From: Physcia stellaris
Taxonomy: Eukaryota; Ascomycota; Lecanoromycetes; Caliciales; Physciaceae
DNA: 64,000 nt
Assembly: GCA_018902385.1 (NCBI GenBank)
Contig: JABSSW010000045.1
Location: 62,001 to 126,000 of the forward strand
Direction of reading: 5' to 3'
Below, one piece after another: positions 1-11,350 of this stretch (position 1 is its first letter; each line of letters begins with the position of its first letter). The notes beneath the pieces are model-generated. The model searched no databases and had not been told where the DNA came from. It saw nothing but the letters and a program-made list of their open reading frames with translations. Position numbers and translations under genes: made by a program.

Positions 1-1554
1 AATTTCGCAAAAATACGAAAAAAAAATTTTTTGCTTTTTGTTGACGTCTCATTAAAATTTGAAAAATTCGATGAAAAACAGAACAAAAAAATGCGCGATC
101 TGTTAAAACAATAAAAAAATAAAAAAATAAATAAATGTCTTCAATGAAAATTTGAAAAAAACGAAAACACTTTCGCGATCATGTGTTGATTCGATGATTC
201 GTGCAAATGCGTTTGCTGAATTCTTGTCGACAATTGATCGATGTTTAATCAAAATGCTGTGATTTGAATTGATTTGTTCTGAAACGTCGACAATTCGACG
301 ACAACGACGATTGATACGTTAATAACAATGATTTCATTGCGATAAATATTTGACAATTTATGACTTGATAAAAAAATTCGTCAATATGATATCTGATTTC
401 GATATTTAATATTGATTGATTCGTGACGACTTTGTTTCGTCTTCGATTTGACGACAAAATTTTTCGATTTCGATGTTGAATCATTTAACGTTTTGAATCA
501 TATGATAATGTTAAACTGTTTGATTTATTGAATGATTTGCTTGAATTACATTGCTGAAATTTCAACATTCAATCGTGATTTCAATTTGTCAGATTCGCGA
601 ACTTTCTAATCATTCAAACTCATTGAAAATCTTGTTCGTTTCGAATTTCAAAATCAGCAATTAACTTTGCAACAATTTTACGTATTTAACTCGTCAATGT
701 AAACCGTACAAATCTCATAATTCTATTAAATAATGCAAATTCTATAGTCAGTTCGATTCGATAATCAATTCGATTTAAAAATTTGAACTATCGTTCAAAT
801 CATTGAGAACGAATACGCCTTTTTGACGAGTTGTAACAGAAATAGCTGAGTAATTGACTTTTCTTCTTTTTTGAACTGTTTTTTTCTGTAGAAAAACGAA
901 AACATGTCATACATGATTGCAACAACAAAACAAATACTGTATTATTCGAACAATACGATATGAACATCAACGAGCTCATTCAACATCGATGTAATCATTA
1001 TCAAAACATCGACAATATGATCGTTGTTTGATCACGAAATATTTGATGATCACAAGTCGCATTAACAACATTATAATCAGCAATCTGATATTCAATTAAT
1101 GAATTTGCAATAGCGATCTTGTGATAACGTTTAGACGATAACAAATTGCTTGACGAAATCTTGATTCACAATACGTGTGACGATTTTGATTCAATTGATA
1201 AAATTACATCGATTCTGACGTATTGATCACAATACGATTTTTGAAAAACGATCAACGTTTTCTAGCAAGAACACGTTCAGGCGAAAAACATTGACTAATT
1301 CGCATTCATTTTGATGAATATTGCTGCGTGTTTCAGGCGAAATCGAAATCAATTCTGAAAAACGAAAATTTTATCGCAATATGATTTTCGACTGAATCAA
1401 AATCTTGTTCGTCGATTTCATGATCTGATGCAAAATTTTCAGAAATTGCACTTTCTGAAACATGCATCGAGTTTTGTTGAATAAACGAAAATGTTTCGCA
1501 TCGAACATTGTTTTTGTTTTTAGATTTTGTCGTAATGTTTATATCTTTGCGCAT

Positions 1555-2540
1555 GTCAGCGAACATATGACGTTTTTATTCGAATACGTCAACAGATATT
1601 TTGTTTTTAATAAACGAGCGTGTCAATTGAACATCGTGATTATGTCATTCAAACATATCGTGATTTTATTGTTTGAACATGTCAACAGACTTATCGTGTT
1701 TCGAAACATGTATTCGATTTCGTTTAATGTGTAAATCATGATGTTAATTTTGAAATTCGAACGATGTGAAATCAAAAATGTATAACAGAAATAATGTTAT
1801 GACTAAATCAATAATTGCAAAATTAATTATTTTTCAAATTTCTGTTCATATAATTCGTCAATCTGTTCAATCGTACACACATTTCGAAATTTATTCGAAA
1901 GTATGAGTTTGTTGAATTCAATCGAAAATTTGATGTTGACGTGATCAGATTGATCGTTTTCGATTTATCGAATTTCGATGATCGAACGACTTCGTATATT
2001 TTGTTGATTTGAATTTTGAATGTTTTGCACTGATTCAGATTTCGTGACAATTTTATTGCAATTATCGTATGATTAATCTAGTGTACTTCAATACAAAAAA
2101 ATAAATAAAATTTTCGTAAAATTTGTTTTGATGCATTGCAATGCTTGCAATTGCACAATTTCTGATATATTTAATTCAAATATACGAACGAACATATCGT
2201 GCTCGTGATTTTGTTTTTTATTCAGCGAGTTTGTCAATTCGAACATATGATGTTTTTGTTACTTGAACATATTCGCAAATTTTGTGCTTTTGACATACGA
2301 TCATGTTAACAAACATATCGTTGTGAACATGTCAACAAACATATCGTGTTTTTGATCGTTGAAACATGTCGACAGACATTTTGTTTGCACTTGAACATGT
2401 CAACAAACATGATGCTTTTATTTTGCGAACATGTCAATCAAACATTACGTGTTCGAAACATGCTAATCAACATATCGTGTTCTTGTTTTACGAGCATGTC
2501 AATTGAACATTTCGTGTTTTTGATTTGTCATGTCAACAGT
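1555..2540. repeat. Two degenerate tandem arrays of a roughly 30-45 bp unit
   Basis: Variants of GAACATGTCAACAAACATAT followed by CGTG and a T-run recur at about 1555-1710 and again at about 2183-2540, separated by unrelated AT-rich sequence. Copies differ by point changes and by spacer length. The array gives rise to apparent open frames that are simply the translated repeat. It looks like a decayed minisatellite inside the AT-rich block; no function is implied. Confidence 0.6.
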
Positions 2541-2831
2541 ATTTTCATTGAGTAATCTGAATCAATCTAATTCAAAACGTTCTGTCAGCAAATCATTGTG
2601 ACAACGTTGCAATATCGAAATATTCACAATCGTTTGTTTTTCAATGCTCGTCATTTTCGTAAAAAATAGCTAATTTTTTTCGAAGCGAAACAATCAAAAA
2701 ACTTTGAAGTTTTTAGAAATCAAATCGACGAGAAATTATTCTTTTCGTCGTAAATTTATTTCGAAATCAAGACGTTACGTACTGCGATTTTCTCGAAGCG
2801 TTCAAATACGTATGTTTCGTCAATCACTAAT

Positions 2832-2982
2832 ACACGTTAATCAATTACTTTGTTGATTCGCTATTGATTTTGCACGAATTTCAAAAAATTCTGAACGTTC
2901 AATTTTTATTTAGTGCACGTCAATCAACTTGCTCAATTGATTCGCTATTGACTTCGTGAATTTCAAAAAATTCTGAACGTTC
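2832..2982. repeat. Tandem direct repeat, about 67 bp, two copies
   Basis: Copy one (about 2832-2900) and copy two (about 2916-2982) share the core GATTCGCTATTGA and then AATTTCAAAAAATTCTGAAC. They are separated by about 15 bp. Confidence 0.6.
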
Positions 2983-3241
2983 GCGTATTATTTGAAATTT
3001 CATGTTTCTGCATGATTTTGTTGCTAATTCGCAAATGAAAAAACTTCAATTTATTCAAGATTGTATGTTACGATGAACATGATTTTCACAATATTTCGCT
3101 ATTGTAAAATCTTAAAAAGTGATGCGAAATGCGACGATTTTTTGCGAACATTCTCGTCTTCTTGCATTCAATCGAAATGCAATATTGAATTGCATTCTTG
3201 ATAATCATACGACAATTGTATCGCACAATTTCGAATTCATA

Positions 3242-3320
3242 CATTCGATGCGATGACGACGATTCGCAATGACAAAAATTCATTGCATTCGATGCGATGA
3301 CGACAATTCGCAACGACGAC
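3242..3320. repeat. Short direct repeat, about 30 bp, two copies
   Basis: CATTCGATGCGATGACGACG at about 3243 recurs almost unchanged at about 3286, each followed by ATTCGCAA. Confidence 0.55.
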
Positions 3321-5210
3321 TTCGTGATTTCTTGACTTCTTGAAATAAAAAAAAAACGTAAATCTTGAAAATACTTCTCAGATAATTCTGTCAATGCTTT
3401 TTGCAACGATGATCAGCAATTACGAAATGTATATTTTCTCATTTTTTCTGCGAGATCGTCTGTTTCTTCAGAAACTTGCGTCATTGTTCGGTTTGAAACA
3501 GCGATTTCTAAGCAAAATCGACAGAAAAATAGTATTGAGTGAAAAAAACAACAGTATCTTGATATTACAAGTTTTCAAACGTTGTGATTTTCGACTCTTT
3601 CGTTTTTTTGTTTCTTCGAAACTCATGTGTTTATAAAACGATCGATACAACGAACGATTGAATATCATTGATTCATCGAGCATAATTAATTGCGAATGCT
3701 TGTTTTGCAAATGATTAATCAATTCGTTCAACGTTATAATTCTTTTGCGCGTGAATCGATCGAAACGTCGATTGTTTGCATCGTAATGTTGATGTCTTGA
3801 GTTGAAACTGACAATTTAACATTGTGACATGCGTTTCGCATGATGATTGTATTGCATGCGTTTTGCATTGTAATTGAAATGATCGTACAGATTTGAAAAA
3901 TTTTCTTTCTGCATTGATTTTTTTGATTTTCGCAACGACAATGAAATCAAACTGTCTAACATGTGATCATTTGATTCAGACAATTCAAATTTCTCGTATA
4001 ATTTATGCACGTTCGCATTTAATTTCTGCTTCAGAACGATAAATAAAATAATCGCACTGAACAAATCGAAAAAATATCACTTGATTGAAACAATCGTGAC
4101 AAATTCGAAAAATCGTCTTTTTGCATTGACTTTTGCACGCGACGACGACGACGACGATATTTGATTGTTTTGATTTATTCGATTCAAACTTTTTGACTAA
4201 TAACACGAACGACAACGAACGATTAAAAAATAAAATCATATTTCAGATGCTTGATATTGTGATTTTGACGATCGCATGTTTCAATAACACATGCGTTTTT
4301 TTTTCGAAATAAAAGTTTTTGCATTTCACGAAAAAGTATTCACGTTGTTTTTAATCGCATTTGTTTTGACAATATTAACGAACAATTCGATTGCTTGTTG
4401 ATTGAAATGCACGTTCAAATTTCGATCATTTTTTCATTCATTGACACGAAAACATAACGAGTCGTGTTTTGCATAAATTTCGAACAAACATTTCGAAACT
4501 TGAATGTATAATATTCGCTGTACGTAACAATTCGCATAAAATCTAATCATGATGACGTAAAATATTAAAACATGAATTGCATTTCGAGCAATTTGATTTT
4601 TCAAAATTCTTTTCATGACAATAAAATCTAAAACGCGCTGTTTTTCAAATAAAAAATAAATCGATCTTTGAGCATTCGATACTATGTCGAATTTTGCGTG
4701 AACGACTCTCGTGAATTGATAAATGACAAATGATATAATGATGAAAATACGTTTCGCAATGATTAATCTTTGTGATATTCGATCATCATTGAAAATTCAT
4801 AAAAATCTCAGATGTTTCATTGCACATGACGATTTCGTCGATTTTCTGTTTATGCAATTTGATCGTAACAAGTTCAAATGATATGTCAATCGAAAAAAAA
4901 AGACGAAAAATGACTGAAAATCGATAAAAAGTGCATCAAATGCACAGCGAATTCTGCGAGCGTACATCGATACAAAAAACGCAAATTCGAATTTTTCGAT
5001 TCTGATTAAACTCTGTCGAAAAATCAAATCAATTAATATGACGAAACAGTCAATATTTTCTGCAAAAATTCGTTTTTTTTGATTAATTAATTGTTTTTCT
5101 TTTTGAATCGACGATTTTTTTGACTTGACGTTTTTTCTGATTTGACGAATATGTGTTTCTTTTTCTGATCAATAAACACGCTTTTTCGAAATCGTGTTAT
5201 CTGTCGTCAA

Positions 5211-5328
5211 ATCATTGTAGCAAACTCATTAGAAATATATCGTTGTAACAAATTCACTAAAAGTACATCTTTGTAGCAAATTCATTGTAAAATACGATCA
5301 TTGTAGCAAATTCACTAAAAAATACTCG
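5211..5328. repeat. Tandem array of about four 29-bp units
   Basis: The unit CATTGTAGCAAATTCACTAA followed by an A-rich tail occurs about four times (starting near 5212, 5241, 5269 and 5299) with a few substitutions each. Confidence 0.65.
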
Positions 5329-8300
5329 CACATGTTGTATTGATGTAACTTTTTAATACGTTTTTTCGAATCGTATTGTTTTCGTTTTCTGAATTTATTT
5401 TCTTGCGTTGTATCAACATTTTGACTTTTCTTGTCTCGTTTTTGATTTTTCTTGATCTGATTTCGTGAAAACTTGATGTAATATTATTGCATCGTCAAAC
5501 ATCGTGATTGCGATCGCATTTGTTTCTTCGTCGATCGTTAATTTCGATTTTCTTTTTTCGCGTTATATTCGAAATTGAATTGAATGCTCGCGTTCGAATC
5601 TTGACAGTGATTTGATTTTCAATTCGCTTCTTGAATTTCGACAACGAACTGAATTGATTCGTGATGCAAAAACGTTCTGAACAGCGAAATTCGATCTTGA
5701 ATGCGCTTGTGACATTGAACGTGTTTAAATGTTGCATGATTAAATCATTTGTTAAATTGCAAACGAATGTTCGATGAATTCTGAATGTGATGAAATTGCA
5801 TTAAAAACGTCATCGTTTTTTATTAGAAGCATTGCTGTCTTTTTGCTGATTATTGATATTGAATTCGATGAATTTCAAATGATTCGAAATTAAAAAAGCA
5901 TTCTCGTCTTCATGTCGTATATTGATATTGAAATTTGAAATTTCTAAATGTTGTATTGAATGTATTTCGCTTGTTGCGATATTCTGACTTCGAATTTCGT
6001 GATATGACTACATCTTGCGCTTTACGAAACTTATTTCGAATTGATGTAAAAAGACTGAATCGTGTCAAAAACATTTTCTTAAATCAGATCATCGTATTAT
6101 TGCTTCACGCATTGATATACAATGAAAAAAAAGAATGACGATGAAGATTTCGCAAATTCTTGAATGCGAATAAAATTGAATTTTCGATAATGTTTTTCGT
6201 GATGTTTTCAAAACGAAATATAATTGTTAATTGCTGCGCAACGACTGCAAACTTCATATGACTTGAAATTCTTGATCGTAACTCGTACGAAATGAACTGT
6301 ATATCGATTTCAATCGAAAAATGCAAATCATGATGATTATAATAACGATTCGAATGTAAAATTTCTTTTTCTGAAAAACTGATTTGCAAACATCAATTGA
6401 CTAAAAATAAAATTACAATTTAACATGTTTATTATTCAGACAAATCGCTGCTTCATTAAAAGCAAAATTCGTGATTCATTATGTATTCGGCGATTTTTTA
6501 TCGAAATTTTCAACGATTATCGCATATCGTTAATACATGATTTCATTGTGATTTTCACAGTTCACGAAACTAGAATTTGTGAAACTTTTTTGATTACATC
6601 ACTCGGCGCATATATCGAAATCTGTTTATTAGAATTTGAAATCAAGATCTGATAATCGTTTACTCGTTTCTGATCTGAATCGTTACAAATTGAAAACAAT
6701 TTCGATATTATTAAAAATCTTTGAACGACACACGCATTCGAAAAATCAATGAAATTCGAATTACAATCAATGATCGTTTATTATATGATCGTTGTATTAT
6801 TGATCAATTGTTATACATGTTTGCGTGATAATTAAATTTCGAAACGTTTCATGATTCGATTTTCAATTTTACATCAATATTTGAATCAATGAAACATTCA
6901 AAAAATCGATATCGAAATCGAAAACGAAAACAATGACGAAAACAATATCGATACAAATGATGCAAAAAATATTTGATCATTTCACATACAAAAAAATGCT
7001 TTTTTTTGTATTGATTGAAATTTGAAAACGATTTTTTTTCGCGATCATGTATTGATATTTTTATTGTTGCAATCGACTTTTCGATTTTAATAAACGAATA
7101 CATCGTTATTTTTGTGTTCTCAAATTATTTACATTCAAATTTTGCAAATTTTGAAAAACATATTCGAAAATCAATTTTTTTTGTTTTGTTGCATAATCAA
7201 ATTCATCAACGCGTTCAATTTTTCGTTTATTTTTTTCATCGTTTTTTGCGTGATGATCACATCGATTTCGAAATTGTTTATTTGTTTCGTTATTTGTTTC
7301 ATGATTTCAAAATTTTGTACGATAAATGAAATTGTTTGCGAAATTGCAAAATTAATGAAATTTTCAATAATTTTTTTCAATAATTTCATCATTTGAATAT
7401 TCGATTTTTGAAACGAATTTTTTTTGTTGACGTTGTTTGCGTAATCGTTTACGTTTTATGTCGATTGATTCATCATCGATTATTTGTTTTTTTGTACGTT
7501 TTTTTGAATTCGAAATCGATGTTGATATGTTTGCTATATCGTTCGAATCGAAAACGAAAAAATCGATTTTTGAAAAATTAATTATAATATTGATTTCATT
7601 CGTAAATTCATTCGCGTTTGATATAATGTTTTCGATCAATGCGAAATTGTTATTTGACGTTTTTTTTTGTTTTTATTTTTTTTTATCTTTTCGTAATTCG
7701 AACGCTCGACGATTTGATATAAAAAAAATCATGAATTTTTTCGTTTCGACGTTTTGTTTGATTTTCGTATCAATTTTTTTTTTCGATTTTTTGTTTTTGA
7801 TTTTCATTTCGTTTATCGTATTCAAATGTGCAATTCATTTATCGATAACAATGTTATATTTCGAAACGTTGTTTCACGCGATATCATTTTTTTGTATGAT
7901 TAATTCGTGTTTTCGATTTTTTGCAAATTTTTGAAATTTCGTTCGTACAATATTTTTGATCAAATTTTTATTGTTTTTTTTATTGAATTTCACAACGACG
8001 ATGTTGTAAAATGCATTTCGTTTTTTTTTCGTGAAAAAATATTGATGTTTGTATTGACAAACGATACGAACAAACAACGTTATTTTCGATTGTTTTAATT
8101 TTATTTTATTTTCGTTTTGAACAAATTGATTGATAAACGATTCAAAATTGATAAATGATTCGATTGAAAATAAAATATCGTCATTGATAAATGTGAATTC
8201 GCGAAAATTTTGAAAAAAATAATTTATCGATGTAAAAAAATTCTGAAATCGTAAATCAATTGATATTGACATCGATCGATTCGTCGAAATGAATGCACGA

Positions 8301-8631
8301 ATTGAAAATTCAAATGATTTCATCGTTTTATTATTTTGATTTTCGAACGATGATTGATAATGCGCGATAAAAAATCGAAATCATTTCAAAAAAAAAATTT
8401 TTGAAAATGAAAATTCAATTTTTGACATTCGTGCAATAAAAATATCATTAACGTCGTCATACGACGTCATGAAACGAATTTCAAATTTATTCGATAACAT
8501 GATGTGAAAATGTAATTATTCGATGACAATTGAAAATGTAAATCACATGATCAAAACGTGAAAATTAATTTTCGCTAAACGAACATTAAATTAATTATTT
8601 TTTTAATCAAGACATGATTTATTATCACAGA

Positions 8632-8662
8632 TCTGTGCTTAATTAGCACAAATCTGTGATAA
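8632..8662. repeat. Near-perfect 31-bp palindrome close to the AT-block edge
   Basis: TTATCACAGATCTGTGCTTA runs into its own reverse complement with one mismatch, centred on the TTAATTAG between the two arms. It lies about 30 bp before the composition changes, so it may be the end of the element that fills the AT block, or a protein-binding or cruciform site. Nothing else links it to a known family. Confidence 0.55.
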
Positions 8663-8690
8663 GTTTCTTTTTGATTCGTTAAACGTGTGC

Positions 8691-10458
8691 TCGATTAGAA
8701 AGGCAAAAAGTTAACCCGCGGTTTAACTCGCGGTTGCAAAACCTCCCTACTATCGTCTACCACCGGCATATCTACGGTTCGCGCCAAGCCACTCACTAGA
8801 ACTATGTAGACGGCATTTACATTATTCCAGACTTTGAATCAGACTAAATCTCAACCATACAGCCCCATCTCCCATATGCACGATCCTGGACAATCGAGTG
8901 TGTTTGAGACATTTCCCTTGATGCAATCCTTTCCCCGAAAGGTAGAGTCCGACTGTGCCTAAGGTTTGCGCTCCAGGTATGATTGGGTTTGAAGAGATCT
9001 TAGGTTTGGTTTTACCGCAGCGCTTGTTGCAGATCATCGCTTCCAGACTACTTTAGTCCCACAGTGGACACCTCAGCTCGTCCCATATTGCCCAGTAACG
9101 AAGGCGGTCCAACATCAGCAACAAGGCCGATACCAAGTGTTATCCTTGTGGACGGGGCTGAATATCGACAGCGAATAGCAGGCAGTCGTCCACGTGTTAT
9201 CGTCCGTGTGCCTCTGCCTCAGGCCATGTCACAGCATGCAACATGCCGGAGGCTAATGGAGATGTCTGGCGAATACTTCCTAGACTCGCCACTACCGGAT
9301 TTACCGCGCCGTTTTCCAGAGACTGGCTTCACTATCCGTCCGCTGACGGATGAACCTGGTCTGACTTTAGTCATTCTTGACAAATTACAGTCGAGCATAA
9401 ACAAATCAAGGGCCTTGGTGTTGAGGCAGAAGGGAACAGGACCCTCATGAGTCAGGCTGATCGTCTGAAAGCGACGATGTCAAAGACCATAGCAAGAAAT
9501 GGAAACATGCCCAGCTTGGCAATGACATCTCGCTTGACAATGTCCCCATACAATGTACCCTACTCCGAATGGCCACGCGGTAGTGTCTATGGCATGTGCC
9601 ATGTGAGTGTCTTCACCAGTTCACTCCTAGCAAGACTGAATTGTTCCAAATTGTGACCCCACGGTTCGTCGACGGTGACAACCGACATCTTTGCGATTTC
9701 AACTCTCATGGTAAGAGACTAGGTTGGCAGCACGTTGTTGCCAAACCATAGTTGCACTGGGAGTTACCTCCAGTCGCGCAGCCCTAGTAGCCCATTTTGA
9801 TATGAAACTTATATTCTCCAAAAACTAAGGGGCATATTCTCCAAGGAATAAGGGCCGGCTGTGCCCTTTTAATCATCACAAAAGTCCTTTACCTCTCCTT
9901 CAATACCATTCCAGCTCAAGCCATAACAACAACAACGAGGCTATGCGAGCTTGAATATTCGGGACCATGATATTCCCCCACAAACCGAAATTATCTTCGT
10001 CGGAGCTGGGAATCCGATGTAGGAAGCCCCAATTCCGGATTGGATCAGAGCCGACTGTGAAGAAAGAGATCTCAGCCTTAATTAGACCGAACCAGGCCAA
10101 CCCGAGTAAGCTGACAGGTATATTGGTTTCACGGCAAAATGTCTCCGAGGGTCTCGTTCAGGTCAGGCGTGACGTTAAGCTCTACCGGCCCTACCATTCA
10201 TGTTCTGAACAGTCCTTCCTTGAGAACCTAAGGTATACATTCAACACAATGGGTTTGTAGGCTCTGTTTTGTCGAGTAAAGATATAAATCGAATGGCGCG
10301 TTGCAAGAATCATATCTCATCTTCGTCCCTCCCTTATCGTAAAATCATTCGCTGTGCCACATCATTTAGTGGCTATCCCACCTGTTTTTTTTCAGTCCAG
10401 GCTCCCAGAAGTCCTTTGCCACCTTGACGTTGCTATTCTTCTATATCCTTTTTAGGAT
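8691..10458. other. GC-balanced stretch without a confident gene
   Basis: Composition returns to normal abruptly here. Several open frames of 60-130 codons exist but none carries a family signature. The longest is annotated separately at 9064-9450. No tRNA-like or transposase-like sequence was seen. Confidence 0.5.
9064..9450 (+). CDS. Small open frame, unrecognised (low confidence)
   Basis: A 128-codon frame. The first in-frame methionine candidate in the usual reading is GTG or ATG-less, so a fungal start is not clear. The product would be soluble and Pro/Arg-rich with no signal peptide, membrane segment or known motif. The segment around residues 60-110 has a balanced composition, so it could be one exon of a larger gene or the relic of one. 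I do not recognise it. Confidence 0.2.
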   Translation: MDTSARPILPSNEGGPTSATRPIPSVILVDGAEYRQRIAGSRPRVIVRVPLPQAMSQHATCRRLMEMSGEYFLDSPLPDLPRRFPETGFTIRPLTDEPGLTLVILDKLQSSINKSRALVLRQKGTGPS

Positions 10459-11350
10459 ATGTCTGGTTTCCTCTCTTCAGAGGCTGAGATGGCGCTGCTA
10501 GGCGAAGAGGAAGAAGCGCAGCGATTGTTCCATCAGGCCATGATGGAAGAGCAGGAGCAAGCTCGACGACTATATCATCACGGTAGGTTGAATATCGTTG
10601 GCCTCGACTAGACCAACGAAGTACACACACTGGAGATTCCTTTACGTCTTTGCCCCCAAGAATGCTAACTCCTGAACGTGCAGGTTCAGGTGTTCACTAT
10701 CCTCCTGGAAGTCGGTCTGATCTTCCTTACATCAGCCAAACGCCTTGGTCATCAACGATGAGTCCGTCGACAGTAGACACGTACTCTCGCATGCAACCCA
10801 CTCCAACAGTGCCGTCTTCCCCATATGCTTTGCCGACTTCCCCTCACTCAAATGCATGGCCAAACCAGGCTTGGAGTGCGCTGCATCCAGAGGGATTCCA
10901 AGGCAATCGCTCAAGAGCTACTTCTGGTTCCGACATCTCGCGTTCAACTTCTCCAAACCCTGCAGAATTACACAATTTTGGGTATCCTTTGGCAGATGGG
11001 TATGCGCTCCCTGCTCCGCGCTTACTAGGAACGAGTCTTGCTGATCTTGGAATTTGAACAGGAGAAGCTGGCGATGCGGTCATCCGGGATGCACCTCTCA
11101 AGCTGTTTTTACTAGAGGTTGCGATTTGCGCAAACACTTTCGTCGCCACACTAAATCACTCTTCTGCCGTCATGAAGATTGTCCGCAATCATTCGAGGGA
11201 GGCTTCTCCAGCAAAAAAGACCGTGACCGACATGAGGCGAAGCACAAACCTGGCGTGCCTTGCCAGTGGGAAGGGTGTGAAAGGGTGTTCAGCCGTGTGG
11301 ATAACATGAAGGATCATGTTCGGAGGATTCACCAGAAGTCAAGCGGATGA
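10459..11350 (+). CDS. C2H2 zinc-finger transcription factor-like protein
   Basis: A probable DNA-binding protein of 242 residues. Exons are 10459-10582, 10684-10999 and 11062-11350; both introns join in frame (101 and 62 nt). An alternative donor at 10982 also keeps frame. The N-terminus is acidic and Glu-rich (residues about 8-40). A Ser/Pro-rich linker follows. Three C-terminal C2H2 fingers follow one another: one starting CGHPGC, one starting CRHEDC and ending in HEAKH, and one starting CQWEGC and ending HVRRIH. This is a common arrangement in small fungal zinc-finger proteins whose targets are unknown. It lies about 1.8 kb from the AT-rich edge, so its expression may be affected by that chromatin. 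The family call is firm, the role is not known. Confidence 0.8.

Larger units (their letters stand above)
1..8690. repeat. AT-rich, mutation-decayed block with no credible gene
   Basis: This stretch is dominated by A and T, with poly-A/T runs, CG, CA and TG steps, and almost no CC or GG. By eye I find fewer than ten CC or GG steps before about 8690, whereas the following sequence is full of them. Open frames exist on both strands, often overlapping, but their translations contain no Pro or Trp and essentially no Gly, so they are products of composition rather than selected proteins. Several internal tandem and direct repeats are listed separately. The edge at about 8690 is sharp. The likeliest reading is transposon or pericentromeric DNA altered by a genome-defence mutation process; the element family can no longer be read. 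It could instead be a centromere or subtelomere, but I see no telomere repeat. Confidence 0.8.

Noticed and set aside
1-8690. Telomere or rDNA end, CRISPR-like array
   Set aside because: No TTAGGG-type repeat or rRNA sequence; the tandem repeats are degenerate and lack regular spacers.
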